From contig WFWT01000032.1 in NCBI GenBank assembly GCA_015490995.1, positions 1-40,490 of the forward strand: a DNA stretch of 40,490 bases. Direction: 5' to 3'. The translations under genes and the position numbers were made by a program. Below the pieces are notes generated by a model that saw only the letters and a list, made by a program, of their open reading frames with translations, was not told the origin of the DNA and searched no databases. Positions 17,905-26,389 of the stretch are shown here, in pieces. This stretch comes from Anaerolineae bacterium. Its GTDB lineage: Bacteria > Chloroflexota > Anaerolineae > JAADDB01. Each line of letters begins with the position of its first letter. Positions within the stretch are counted from its first letter, which is position 1.

Positions 17905-18537
17905 ATGAAGGCGCCGTTACGATTCGGGGATGTGTTGATTCTCGGGATGTACATCACGTGCGAGATCATCGCCAACACTACCGCGGCCAAACAGGTCATG
18001 GTAGCCGGCATCGTAGTGCCAGCAGCCGTGTTCATTTACGCTCTGACGTTTACGCTCATTGACCTGGTGAACGAACGCTTCGGCAAACAGGGCGCCCGTT
18101 ACGTGGTGTACACCGCGTTCCTGGCCAACGTGCTGCTGGCAACCTACACGCAGTTTGCCATCTGGCTCCCTCCGGCCCCCTTCTACCAGGGTCAAGAAGC
18201 GTTTGCCTCCGTGTTGGGCAGCACACCGCGCATTGTCGTCGCGAGTTTGATGGCGTACCTTGTTGCCTCGCTGGTGGACACCGAGATATTTGCCTGGTGG
18301 AGAGAGCACGTGGGAGGCTATCGGTGGTTGCGGGTGTTGGTGAGCAACGCTATCTCCACACTGGTGGACAGTGCCGTATTCATCACGCTGGCCTTTGCCG
18401 GGGTATTTCCACTTCTGCCGCTAATCCGCGGGCAATACATCGTCAAAATGGCCGTCACCCTGGTCAGCATCCCTCTGATCTACCTCGTGCGTTCCCGGTA
18501 CACCCGAGACCCGCTTCCGGCCAGTCCCACAGTCTAA
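17905..18537 (+). CDS. yhhQ: Queuosine precursor transporter, VUT/YhhQ family
   Basis: 210 residues with about six membrane helices. AAGGAG is 9 bases before ATG 17905; the upstream-open frame has no support. Family features include ANTTAAKQV, the phrase YALTFTLIDLVNERFGKQGAR and the paired VASLVDTEIFAWWR ... LVSNAISTLVDSAVFITLAFAG. The family imports preQ0/preQ1, precursors of the queuosine modification of tRNAs with GUN anticodons, which include the tRNA-Asp(GUC) at the end of this window. It follows recF by 155 bases, and the gap holds a foldable leader that may sense a pathway intermediate (inference). Confidence 0.87.
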   Translation: MKAPLRFGDVLILGMYITCEIIANTTAAKQVMVAGIVVPAAVFIYALTFTLIDLVNERFGKQGARYVVYTAFLANVLLATYTQFAIWLPPAPFYQGQEAFASVLGSTPRIVVASLMAYLVASLVDTEIFAWWREHVGGYRWLRVLVSNAISTLVDSAVFITLAFAGVFPLLPLIRGQYIVKMAVTLVSIPLIYLVRSRYTRDPLPASPTV

Positions 18538-18708
18538 CGCCCGAAGCCCCCTGGCTGGTACTCGACTCGAACACAATGATCCTTTGGGCAAAGGTGATGG
18601 CGAGCAGAAGTAGCTGGGTAAAGGGAGAAAGGGGAGAAAACTGTATATTGTTTCGGGCTACGCCTACACACGAGCGGTCAAGGGTTAGGCCCTCCCCGGG
18701 ACGGGAAT

Positions 18709-18737
18709 TTGCTCCTGGTGCGAGGGCACGTTATAAT
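18709..18737 (+). promoter_or_regulatory. Promoter of the nusA operon
   Basis: TTGCTC (18709-18714), a 17-base spacer and a perfect TATAAT (18732-18737). It is one of the best promoter matches in the window. Confidence 0.7.
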
Positions 18738-18785
18738 GGAAGCGGTGGGGTGAAGGTGAAAGGTGGAGATGGCATGGTGTGGACG

Positions 18786-18808
18786 AAAAGTGGGGTTTCC
18801 CCACTTTT
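18786..18808 (+). terminator. Intrinsic terminator/attenuator in the nusA leader
   Basis: AAAAGTGGGG, loop TTT, CCCCACTTTT: a perfect 10-bp stem followed by CTTATTGTT. It lies about 50 bases after the promoter and 140 before nusA. GTGGGG at 18745-18750 could pair with the CCCCAC of the 3' arm as a competing structure. Confidence 0.65.
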
Positions 18809-18949
18809 CTTATTGTTGGGACCTTGCCAGGTCAATGAAGGTAATTGTGACGGACAACACATCGCACTGCCGACCCTGTTCCGTCGGCGAGCTCGGCAGG
18901 CGTATTCTGAACACGTGTCTACACCACATTGCTAAGGAAGTGGTATCCG

Positions 18950-20371
18950 ATGCGGCAGAGTGACCTGATTCTGGCGGTTAATCAAGTGTGCGCAGAGCGT
19001 GGCCTGGACCCGCAAATGGTCCTGAAGGCCATCGAACAGGCCCTGGTGATCGCGTACCGGAAAAAGTTTGGCGCGGCCCAAAACGTGGAAGCGCGCATTG
19101 ATCCCAAGACAGGGGATATTCGCATCTTGGCCCGCATGGAGGTAGTGGAAAAGGTACGTGACCGGCGCCTGCAAATCAGCCTTGAGGAAGCACGACGTTA
19201 TAAACCGGACGTCCAGGTGGGTGAAACCATCGTTATCGAAGCGACGCCGAAGGACTTTGGCCGCATCGCGGCCCAGACGGCCAAACAGGTGATGCTCCAG
19301 CGGATTCGCGAGGCGGAACGGGAAACTGCTTATCAGGAGCTCCTCAAGGTCGAGCACGAGGTCGTGCAAGGGTTGATTCAGCGGGTCGACCGTAAAACCG
19401 GTGAGGTGTTTGTCAACCTTGGCCGCGCGGAGGGCATCCTCCCCCGGGAGGAACAGATCCCACGCGAGCGATACCGGCGACAGGACCGTATGTACTTCTA
19501 CGTGTTGCGGGTGGAAAAAACCCCGCGCGGACCATACGCCATCCTTTCCCGCACACACCCGCACTTCGTCCGCCGTCTCCTGGAAAGGGAGGTGCCTGAA
19601 ATTCGAACCGGCGCGGTGGAGATCAAAGCCATCGCCCGGGAAGCCGGTAGCCGAACCAAAATCGCCGTCGCCGCGGTTCAGCCGGGGGTGGACCCGGTGG
19701 GTTCGTGTGTTGGTGTGCGCGGCACCCGCATTCAGGCTGTCGTCAACGCGCTGGGTGGGGAAAAGATCGATGTCATTGAGTGGGACAAAGACCCACAAAA
19801 GTTTATCGCCAACGCGTTGAGCCCGGCGCGGGTTATCGACGTGCTCTTGATCGAAACCAAACAGGAGAAACGGGCACTCGTTATTGTGCCCGACGACCAG
19901 CTTTCCCTGGCCATCGGCAGGGAAGGGCAAAACGCGCGCTTGGCAGCAAAGCTCACCGGATGGCACATTGACATCAAGAGCGAATCGGAGGCGAGAGATG
20001 CCGGCCTGGACGCGGCCGCACGTGACCGTCTGCGCCAGGCCTACGCGGCCCGTGAGGTGGACATCCTCGCCCAGGCCGAAGCCATTTTACGAGAAGGCAA
20101 GCTGGATGAGCTCAAGCACATGCTGGAAGGGGAAGGCGCTCCCCAGACAGCCGAAGCACCGGCCGCCGTCCCCACCGGTGACGGCCCTCCTGAGACGGCC
20201 TCCGGCACTGCTGCCGAGGCCCAGGAGGTCGATACCCCTGCAACATCAGGGGAACCCACGACACCCGAAGAAGAGGACTACGTGGACACCGATTACCTTG
20301 ATGAACTCGCCCTCCAGCAAATTATGAGCGAGGAAGAATCCGAGGCCGACAGCACCGGCCGGGAACCCTAA
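18950..20371 (+). CDS. nusA: Transcription termination/antitermination factor NusA
   Basis: 473 residues from ATG 18950, preceded by AAGGAAG. The frame is open seven codons further to a TTG. The N-terminal RNA polymerase-binding domain ([36 protein letters not shown]) is followed by an S1 domain (about 130-200, [25 protein letters not shown]) and two KH domains (about 200-340, including [20 protein letters not shown] and [19 protein letters not shown]). The tail is acidic and Ala/Pro/Thr-rich (about 385-473) in place of the E. coli acidic repeats. NusA binds RNA polymerase and stimulates hairpin-dependent pausing and termination. This is relevant because its own operon contains two terminator hairpins. 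Confidence 0.96.
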   Translation: MRQSDLILAVNQVCAERGLDPQMVLKAIEQALVIAYRKKFGAAQNVEARIDPKTGDIRILARMEVVEKVRDRRLQISLEEARRYKPDVQVGETIVIEATPKDFGRIAAQTAKQVMLQRIREAERETAYQELLKVEHEVVQGLIQRVDRKTGEVFVNLGRAEGILPREEQIPRERYRRQDRMYFYVLRVEKTPRGPYAILSRTHPHFVRRLLEREVPEIRTGAVEIKAIAREAGSRTKIAVAAVQPGVDPVGSCVGVRGTRIQAVVNALGGEKIDVIEWDKDPQKFIANALSPARVIDVLLIETKQEKRALVIVPDDQLSLAIGREGQNARLAAKLTGWHIDIKSESEARDAGLDAAARDRLRQAYAAREVDILAQAEAILREGKLDELKHMLEGEGAPQTAEAPAAVPTGDGPPETASGTAAEAQEVDTPATSGEPTTPEEEDYVDTDYLDELALQQIMSEEESEADSTGREP

Positions 20372-20430
20372 ATGGCCGGGAAATGTATATGCTTGAGTTG
20401 GAGGGTTGTATCCTGATTTACGACGACCCG

Positions 20431-20439
20431 TGTTATAAT
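20431..20439 (+). promoter_or_regulatory. Extended -10 promoter for ylxR
   Basis: TGTTATAAT: a TG extension and a perfect TATAAT (20434-20439), 40 bases before the ylxR start. No good -35 hexamer is visible. It would supply transcripts starting after nusA. Confidence 0.5.
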
Positions 20440-20478
20440 GGTGCAGGACCGAAGAGCAACAACGAGGTGAACCTGGCC

Positions 20479-20790
20479 ATGGCCAAAAAGCACGTGCCTG
20501 TTCGGACATGTGTCGCCTGTGGCACCTCCCGTCCTAAACGGGAGCTCATCCGCATCGTGCGCACTCCGGAAGGCCAGGTGGAGCTGGATTTAACAGGGAA
20601 GAAACCGGGGCGGGGAGCGTACCTGTGTCCCCGCGCCGAATGTTGGGACTTAAAAGTCGCTATCCCGCGGCTACAGCGTTCACTGCGAGCCACAATCGAT
20701 GAAACAGCGCGGGCATCTCTCGAAGCGTATGCCCAAAGCCTACGCGGCGCTAACGCGCCACAACCGGCGACGGTCGAGGAAACGTCATGA
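20479..20790 (+). CDS. ylxR: YlxR/RnpM family RNA-binding protein
   Basis: 103 residues from ATG 20479, with GAGGTG upstream; the frame is open further but the family's conserved part starts here. Signature: PVRTCVACG (Cys pair), KRELIRIVRTPEG, then LTGKKPGRGAYLCPRAECW. The family (DUF448) sits between nusA and infB in most bacteria; in firmicutes it binds RNase P RNA and modulates it. The last codons of the gene form one arm of a long-range stem that overlaps the downstream terminator. Confidence 0.92.
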   Translation: MAKKHVPVRTCVACGTSRPKRELIRIVRTPEGQVELDLTGKKPGRGAYLCPRAECWDLKVAIPRLQRSLRATIDETARASLEAYAQSLRGANAPQPATVEETS

Positions 20791-20925
20791 GGCCTAAGCC
20801 GCAGGAAGGTCGGTGGGTGACAACCGCCCACACGGGGAGTGGCCAATGATGAGGCGCTGAGATAAGGCCCTCACGTGGATCGCGTTTCCTCAACCGCCGC
20901 CGGGGTAAATGGCGGCGGTTTTTTT
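20771..20925 (+). promoter_or_regulatory. Candidate attenuator RNA between ylxR and infB
   Basis: GAGGAAACG (20776-20784, last codons of ylxR) is exactly complementary to CGTTTCCTC (20883-20891). Beyond one mismatch, CGGT (20771-20774) pairs with ACCG (20893-20896). The latter falls inside the 5' arm of the terminator at 20892-20920, so the two folds exclude each other. Inside the enclosed loop are smaller hairpins: GTGGG/CCCAC (about 20813-20832) and TGAGG/CCTCA (about 20850-20873). This is an antiterminator/terminator layout typical of regulated attenuation. The ligand or factor is unknown. Confidence 0.5.
20892..20925 (+). terminator. Strong intrinsic terminator between ylxR and infB
   Basis: AACCGCCGCC, nine-base loop GGGGTAAAT, GGCGGCGGTT, then seven T residues. 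It has a perfect 10-bp GC-rich stem and a T tract, the clearest terminator in the window, although it lies inside an operon that is usually continuous. Confidence 0.85.
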
Positions 20926-21017
20926 CGTCTTCATAATGGCCTTATAGCGTAGAACCTACTATGACAGAAAGCAAACATGTAAAGTCCGAGAAGCACACCA
21001 GAAGGGAGGCACTTCGG

Positions 21018-22994
21018 ATGACACGAAAGTACATACACCTGCCAGGGCGCCGTACCGCATCCCCCTACGCAGCGAAAAAGAAGCGCAAAGGGAAGGGTGG
21101 CAATGCCCAGGGACGCGGTAAACAGCGTGCTTTTCACGACTACACCCGGGACGAGCCCCCTGCCGCGGTGGCTACCGCCGAAAGCCCAGACGGTCCTCCC
21201 GCGCCGGGGTCTGAAATCGAGCTCCCACCCCACATCACCGTGCGCGAACTGGGCGACCTTATCGGGCGCAGTCCCATTGACGTCATTAAAGCGCTCATGA
21301 ACCTAGGGGTTATGGCCCACATCAACCAGACCCTGGACTACGACACCGCAGCCATTGTGCTGGAGGAGATGGGTTACAAGGTACGAGAAGAAAAACCCGC
21401 TGTGCTGGAAGAAGAAGCCAAAGAAGAAGAGGAAGAAGCCCCCGTCAAGACACTGCGCCAGCGCATCCTTGAAGTGGAGGATGAAGGCAAACTCCAACCC
21501 CGGCCGCCTGTGGTGGCCGTACTAGGACACGTCGATCACGGGAAAACAACCCTTCTAGACGCGATCCGGGAAACCAACGTGGTAGCACGCGAGGCAGGGG
21601 GTATCACCCAGCACATTGGGGCCTATCAGGTCACCTTGCCCGACGGCCGACGCATCACGTTCCTTGATACCCCAGGGCACGAAGCGTTCACCTCCCTGCG
21701 CGCCCGAGGCGCGCAGGTAACCGACGTGGCCATTCTGGTAGTGGCCGCCGACGACGGCGTCATGCCCCAGACCATTGAGGCCATCAACCATATTCGTGCT
21801 GCCCAGGTGCCCATGGTTGTGGCTATCAACAAGATCGACAAACCCGGCGCCAACCCGGAACGGGTGAAGAGTCAGCTGGCGGAACTGGGCATCGTTGTGG
21901 AAGACTACGGCGGTGATATTATGGCCGTGCCCATCTCGGCGAAACAACGTATCGGCATCGAGGACTTGCTGGAGGCCGTGCTCCTGGTCGCGGAGGATAT
22001 CGGCGTGCGTGCTAACCCGGAAGGACAGTGCGTCGGCACCGTCATCGAAAGCAAGCTAGATCGCTTCCGGGGGCCCATGGCCACCCTCTTGGTCCAGAAC
22101 GGCACGCTGCGGGTGGGCGACGTCATTGTTATCGACGAAATGTGGGGCCGGGTGCGGGCAATGTTCGACGACCAGGGCCGTCCTATCCAGGAAGCCCCCC
22201 CCGCTACGCCGGTACAAATTCTAGGTCTGCCGGAGGTCCCCCCGGCCGGCAGCATCTTCCAAGTCGTGGCGAACGAACAGATTGCCCGCGCGATCACCGA
22301 GGAACGGGCCGAGGCCAAGCGCAGAGAAGAAGAGCAGCGGCAGCGCCTGACACTGGAGCAGATGTTCGCCAAAATCCAGAAGGGTGAAATCAAAACTCTG
22401 AACTTAATCGTGAAAACCGATGTCCAAGGCTCCTTAGAAGCAATTATCAGCTCGCTCAACAAGTTGAACGAACAAGTCGAGGAAGTGGAACTGGAAATCC
22501 TCCACCAGGGAGTGGGTAATGTCAACGAATCAGACGTGATGTTAGCGGCCACCTCTCACGCGGTGGTGCTCGGTTTCAACGTCAAAGTAGATGCCGCTGC
22601 AGAGCGCCTGGCCGAACAGGAAGGGGTGGACATCCGGCTATACAATGTGATCTACACCCTCCTGGAAGACGTAGAAAAGGCGATGCGCGGTCTCCTGGAA
22701 CCGGAACGGAGGGAGGTCGTGCTCGGCCAGGCAGAGGTGCGCGCGATCTTCCGGGTACGTCAAGGCCGCGTCGCCGGATGTTACGTGCTTTCCGGCGTGA
22801 TCCGGCGCAACGCTCGGGCACGACTCCGCCGTGGCGATAAGGTCATCTACGAAGGCCGCCTTGCCTCTCTCCGCCGCTACCAGGAAGACGTCACCGAAGT
22901 TCGTCAGGGCTATGAATGTGGTATCCGTCTGGACGGCTTCGACGACTTCCAGGAGGGAGATATCATCGAAGCATACCAGGTCGAGGAAGGATAA
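21018..22994 (+). CDS. infB: Translation initiation factor IF-2
   Basis: 658 residues from ATG 21018, which has GGGAGG 8 bases upstream; ATG 20961 in frame is less likely. A short basic/Ala-rich N-terminus leads to an IF2_N helix domain (about 73-122). The GTPase domain follows, with G1 GHVDHGKTT (170-178), G3 DTPGHEAF, G4 NKID and G5 SAK; then domain II, the IF-2 linker and the C-terminal fMet-tRNA-binding domain. IF-2 places initiator tRNA on the 30S subunit and promotes 50S joining. The short N-terminus resembles the IF2-gamma type. infB follows a strong terminator, so read-through or its own promoter is needed; none is convincing in 20926-21017. Confidence 0.97.
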   Translation: MTRKYIHLPGRRTASPYAAKKKRKGKGGNAQGRGKQRAFHDYTRDEPPAAVATAESPDGPPAPGSEIELPPHITVRELGDLIGRSPIDVIKALMNLGVMAHINQTLDYDTAAIVLEEMGYKVREEKPAVLEEEAKEEEEEAPVKTLRQRILEVEDEGKLQPRPPVVAVLGHVDHGKTTLLDAIRETNVVAREAGGITQHIGAYQVTLPDGRRITFLDTPGHEAFTSLRARGAQVTDVAILVVAADDGVMPQTIEAINHIRAAQVPMVVAINKIDKPGANPERVKSQLAELGIVVEDYGGDIMAVPISAKQRIGIEDLLEAVLLVAEDIGVRANPEGQCVGTVIESKLDRFRGPMATLLVQNGTLRVGDVIVIDEMWGRVRAMFDDQGRPIQEAPPATPVQILGLPEVPPAGSIFQVVANEQIARAITEERAEAKRREEEQRQRLTLEQMFAKIQKGEIKTLNLIVKTDVQGSLEAIISSLNKLNEQVEEVELEILHQGVGNVNESDVMLAATSHAVVLGFNVKVDAAAERLAEQEGVDIRLYNVIYTLLEDVEKAMRGLLEPERREVVLGQAEVRAIFRVRQGRVAGCYVLSGVIRRNARARLRRGDKVIYEGRLASLRRYQEDVTEVRQGYECGIRLDGFDDFQEGDIIEAYQVEEG

Positions 22995-22997
22995 CCC

Positions 22998-23438
22998 ATG
23001 AAAATGAAGACCACTTACCAATACAAGGTCGCAGACCTCATCCAGCGGGTGCTCAGTACCGTGCTACAGCAGGAAAGCCGGGACCCGCGGCTGAACGGGG
23101 TCACCATCACCGACGTGGAGGTTTCGCAAGACCTCCAGTTCGCGGACATCTACTACACCCACCTGGGCGACCCCTCCGAAACGCCCGAGGTGCAAAAGGC
23201 ACTGGAACGGGCCGCCGGCTTCCTGCGCACCGAGCTGGCACAACGCACCCGCCTGCGACGGACACCCCAGCTTCGGTTTAAGTTCGATGACACTCTCATC
23301 CGGGCGCGACGCATTGATGAACTGCTGGAACAGATAGCCCGTGAACGGGCCGCCCAAGAAGGCACACGTCCTGCGGAAAACGTCCCCAGCTCAACAGAAC
23401 AATCCACCCAAGAGGAGGATCAACATTCCAATGGATAA
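22998..23438 (+). CDS. rbfA: 30S ribosome-binding factor A
   Basis: 146 residues; the ATG is 3 bases after the infB stop, with GAGGAAGGA inside the end of infB as ribosome site. It has the KH-like RbfA fold: YKVADLIQRVLSTVLQQESRDPRLNGVTITDVEVSQDLQFADIYY, with the C-terminal core FDDTLIRARRIDELL. It is needed for late 16S rRNA 5'-end maturation. The last 35 residues are charged and variable. Its end overlaps the start of nrnA by 8 bases. Confidence 0.95.
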   Translation: MKMKTTYQYKVADLIQRVLSTVLQQESRDPRLNGVTITDVEVSQDLQFADIYYTHLGDPSETPEVQKALERAAGFLRTELAQRTRLRRTPQLRFKFDDTLIRARRIDELLEQIARERAAQEGTRPAENVPSSTEQSTQEEDQHSNG

Positions 23439-24474
23439 AGGTATCACGACACCTACAACCGATCCTAATGGCCTGCTTCCGGTACCGGAGGCCGTCCGAC
23501 AGGCCATAGCACAGGCCGACCGCATTGCGGTCATCACCCACATTGCCCCCGATGGCGATGCCATTGGCTCGTGCCTGGGCCTGACTCACCTCCTTCGCCA
23601 GCAGGGCAAAGAGGTCATCCCTGTATGTCAGGACCCGGTACCCTTCCAGGTCAACTGGTTTCCCGGCCTTGAGGACCTGGTCACCCGGGCCCCAACAGAA
23701 GTTGACCTGTTGATCAGCGTCGATCTCAGCTCACCCGACCGCATGGGCGACGCGTACTCCCCGGAGGAACACGGGCAGATTCCCCTGCTTAACATCGATC
23801 ACCACATTACCAACACATACTTTGGTACCGTCAACTGGGTGGCGCCCGAAGCTGTCGCTGCCTGTGAAATGGTGTACCACATGGCCCAGGCGTTTCATTA
23901 CCCCATCACCCCTCGTATCGCTACCTACCTGCTCACCGGGCTGCTGACCGACACGCGGGGGTTACGTACGGCCAACGTCACCACCCGTGTCCTGCGGGTT
24001 GTGACCCACTTGGTAGAACTGGGAGCCCCCCTGGCCGAAATCATGGAGCAAACCTTTAACCGTAAACCCCTTGCCCTTATTCAGCTGTGGGGCATGGCCC
24101 TTAACCACCTTCGACTGGAACCCGAGGGCATCATCTGGACGCGCATCACTCAAGCGATGCGCGAAGCCGCCGGCTACGAGGAGGAAAACGACGGCGGGTT
24201 GGTGTCCTTCATCCTGGCAGCGGAAGAAGCCCGAGTCAGCGCGGTGTTTATTGAACGGGCTAACGGCCAGGTGAGTGTGAGTCTTCGCTCTCGACCTGGG
24301 TATGACGTTGCCCAAGTGGCCTTTGCGCTGGGCGGTGGTGGTCACCCCCAGGCAGCCGGAGCCACCCTGGAAGGATCGCTGGACGCGGTCCAACACCGGG
24401 TGCTGGAAGCACTGCGCGCCCACCTCCAGGGCGCGCTCCTCCCCTCACCGGTACCCTCATCGGGAGGGAGCTAA
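23431..24474 (+). CDS. nrnA: DHH/DHHA1 phosphoesterase, NrnA-type oligoribonuclease / pAp phosphatase
   Basis: 347 residues from ATG 23431; the AGGAGG upstream is 12 bases away, somewhat long. DHH-domain motifs: IAPDGDAIGS (about 39-47, metal binding), LISVDLSSPDR and NIDHHITN (about 121-128). The DHHA1 domain ends with GGGHPQAAGA (about 301-310). NrnA removes residues from very short RNAs (2-5 nt) and dephosphorylates 3'-phosphoadenosine 5'-phosphate. Position between rbfA and truB is common in many phyla. Dinucleotide hydrolysis (pApA, pGpG) is also possible for this family. Confidence 0.9.
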   Translation: MDKGITTPTTDPNGLLPVPEAVRQAIAQADRIAVITHIAPDGDAIGSCLGLTHLLRQQGKEVIPVCQDPVPFQVNWFPGLEDLVTRAPTEVDLLISVDLSSPDRMGDAYSPEEHGQIPLLNIDHHITNTYFGTVNWVAPEAVAACEMVYHMAQAFHYPITPRIATYLLTGLLTDTRGLRTANVTTRVLRVVTHLVELGAPLAEIMEQTFNRKPLALIQLWGMALNHLRLEPEGIIWTRITQAMREAAGYEEENDGGLVSFILAAEEARVSAVFIERANGQVSVSLRSRPGYDVAQVAFALGGGGHPQAAGATLEGSLDAVQHRVLEALRAHLQGALLPSPVPSSGGS

Positions 24475-24475
24475 C

Positions 24476-25411
24476 GTGGCCAAACGCCAGGCGCGGGTCC
24501 ACGGCCTGTTCGTTATCGACAAACCATCCGGGATAACGTCCCACGACGTGGTGGACGCCATCCGCCGTCGAATCCACGAACGTCAAGTAGGACATGCAGG
24601 AACCCTGGATCCCTTGGCGACGGGAGTATTGGTCGTGGTCGTCGGGGCCGCCACCCGCCTGGCAGAGTTCATGGTAGGACATCCCAAAACATATCGCTTT
24701 ACCGTGCGCTTAGGCGTTCAGACAGACACAGACGACGCGACAGGCCAGGTCGTTGAGGAACGTCCGGTGCCCTCCCTTTCTCCGGAAGCTATTGTGCGCG
24801 TGCTCACCACCTTTGAAGGCACCCAGGAACAGATCCCACCCCGGTACGCGGCCATTCGTCATCAGGGCAAGCGCCTCTACGAATGGGCGCGAGAAGGCGT
24901 CACGGTGGATCCACCCCCCAGGACCGTCACCATTTACCGGCTGACTCTCCTAAAGTGGGAGCCACCGGAACTTCACCTGGAAGTGACCTGCAGCGCGGGC
25001 ACTTATGTGCGCGCGCTGGCGCGTGACCTGGCTCAAGCTCTCGGCACCGTGGGCCACGTCACGGCCTTGCGCCGGATGGCCAGCGGTCCTTTCCGGGTAG
25101 AGGACGCAGTCCCCTTAACCGAGCTCTTGAAGGCCTCCGACTGGCGCCGTTACCTTCATCCCCCGGATGCAGGACTGGTGGACATCAAAATCGTCGATCT
25201 TACCCCTGAGCACGCCCAGGCTATGTTGCACGGTCGTCTCTTACACGGGTTGCCCCCTGGCGACGATGACCAGGCATGGGCACGGGCCTACCTCCACGGC
25301 CATTTCATCGGCATGATCCAGTGGGACGCGCAACAGCACGCCTGGCGTCCTCGCAAAGTATTCCCGGCCCTGATCACACAGGCCATCACGCGGGCCATGA
25401 GCCAACCATAA
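24476..25411 (+). CDS. truB: tRNA pseudouridine(55) synthase
   Basis: 311 residues from GTG 24476, one base after the nrnA stop; GGGAGGGAG lies directly upstream and VAKRQARVHG begins the homologous region. Motifs: GLFVIDKPSGITSHDVV and GHAGTLDPLATGVL with catalytic Asp45, then TYRFTVRLGVQTDTDDATG, QIPPRYAAIRHQGKRLYEWAREG and CSAGTYVRALARDLAQALG. It converts U55 in the T-loop of all elongator tRNAs. A C-terminal PUA-like region of about 70 residues (LTPEHAQAMLHGRLL and on) is present. Confidence 0.95.
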   Translation: MAKRQARVHGLFVIDKPSGITSHDVVDAIRRRIHERQVGHAGTLDPLATGVLVVVVGAATRLAEFMVGHPKTYRFTVRLGVQTDTDDATGQVVEERPVPSLSPEAIVRVLTTFEGTQEQIPPRYAAIRHQGKRLYEWAREGVTVDPPPRTVTIYRLTLLKWEPPELHLEVTCSAGTYVRALARDLAQALGTVGHVTALRRMASGPFRVEDAVPLTELLKASDWRRYLHPPDAGLVDIKIVDLTPEHAQAMLHGRLLHGLPPGDDDQAWARAYLHGHFIGMIQWDAQQHAWRPRKVFPALITQAITRAMSQP

Positions 25412-25432
25412 ACACAACCTTGGACATCGGCC

Positions 25433-26389
25433 ATGCGCATCATACACAACCTGTTTGCGGAACAATTTACCCACCCAACGGCGGTCACCATTGGCAATTT
25501 TGACGGTGTGCACCTGGGCCACCGTCACCTCCTCCAACACGTGGTCAACGATGCTCGACGGCACGGTTGGACACCCACTGTGGTTACCTTTCAACCCCAC
25601 CCGCGACGAGTGCTCCAGCCAGGTGCCCGTATGGTGTACATTTCCTCGTGGGAGGAACGGCTGGCCCTTCTGGAGCAGGCGGGCATAGACCTGGTGGCTG
25701 TGGTGCGCTTCAGCCAGGAGGTAGCCCGCATGCAGGCAAGGGACTTTGTGCGCGCCCTTGTAGAACGCCTACACATGCGTTCCCTCTGGGTCGGACCGGA
25801 CTTTGCCCTGGGATATCAACGAGAGGGCGATGTCCGCTTCCTGAAAAGGGTGGGGCCAGAACTGGGCTTTGCCTTTCACGTCGTTCAACCTTTTACCCTG
25901 GACGGGGAAGAAGTGCGCAGCAGCCGCATCCGGGAACTGATCGGCCAGGCAGGAGATGTGCGAAGCGCGGCGCGGCTGTTGGGGCGCTACTTCTCCCTGA
26001 GCGGGCTGGTTGTTCACGGCGATGGCCGAGGACGGCACATCGGGGTTCCTACCGCCAACCTGGCCATTGCGCCAACCCGTCTCATCCCGGCCAACGGTGT
26101 GTACGCTACCTGGGCCTGGCTCGACGGGCAGCGGTGGCCCAGCGCGACCAACATCGGCGTGCGACCAACCGTCTCCGGCGCAAACCCTACGCGTACGGTG
26201 GAAACCCATATCATCGGGTTTCAGGGCAACATCTACCACCATTACCTACGCCTGGAATTCGTCCAACGCCTGCGTGATGAACAACGTTTCCCTGATCTGA
26301 ACGCCCTGCTTGCTCAAATACGGCGGGACATCACTCAGGCCGCAGCCCTGTTGGCCGAGGAGGAAAGCCATGCCTGGGGAAAGACGTGA
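25433..26389 (+). CDS. ribF: Bifunctional riboflavin kinase/FAD synthetase
   Basis: 318 residues. The N-terminal FMN adenylyltransferase domain has GNFDGVHLGH (21-30), VVTFQPHPRR, WVGPDFALGYQREGDV and VRSSRIRELI. The C-terminal riboflavin kinase domain has HGDGRGRHIGVPTANL and ATNIGVRPTV, then VETHIIGFQGNIY. It makes FMN and FAD from riboflavin and ATP. The truB-ribF pairing is widespread. Its last 20 bases overlap the archease gene. Confidence 0.95.
   Translation: MRIIHNLFAEQFTHPTAVTIGNFDGVHLGHRHLLQHVVNDARRHGWTPTVVTFQPHPRRVLQPGARMVYISSWEERLALLEQAGIDLVAVVRFSQEVARMQARDFVRALVERLHMRSLWVGPDFALGYQREGDVRFLKRVGPELGFAFHVVQPFTLDGEEVRSSRIRELIGQAGDVRSAARLLGRYFSLSGLVVHGDGRGRHIGVPTANLAIAPTRLIPANGVYATWAWLDGQRWPSATNIGVRPTVSGANPTRTVETHIIGFQGNIYHHYLRLEFVQRLRDEQRFPDLNALLAQIRRDITQAAALLAEEESHAWGKT

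Larger units (their letters stand above)
18538..18949 (+). other. Long nusA leader without a rimP gene
   Basis: 412 bases with no convincing gene. It holds a strong promoter (18709-18737) and a perfect terminator-like hairpin (18786-18808), annotated separately. rimP, which normally precedes nusA, is not in this gap. A short frame starting near 18756 passes through the hairpin but resembles no known protein. Confidence 0.6.

Noticed and set aside
18297-18935. Open frame of 212 codons spanning the end of the transporter gene and the nusA leader
   Set aside because: It overlaps the transporter in another frame and runs through a promoter and a terminator hairpin; the translation has no protein-like features.
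18932-19966. Open frame of 344 codons antisense to nusA
   Set aside because: It lies fully opposite a clear nusA gene and has the composition expected from GC-rich codon bias. No domain or ribosome site supports it.
20809-20835. T-box-like phrase GGTGGGTGACAACCGC in the same spacer
   Set aside because: It does not match the GGGTGGNACCGCG core, there is no specifier stem upstream, and the downstream gene is not a synthetase or amino acid gene.
20836-20885. Similarity of the ylxR-infB spacer to a TPP riboswitch (GGGGAG, then GCTGAGAT, then CCCT in the right order)
   Set aside because: The second half of the aptamer (ACCTGA and the GGATAATGCC/GCG...GGGA elements) is absent, and the downstream gene is infB, not a thiamine gene.
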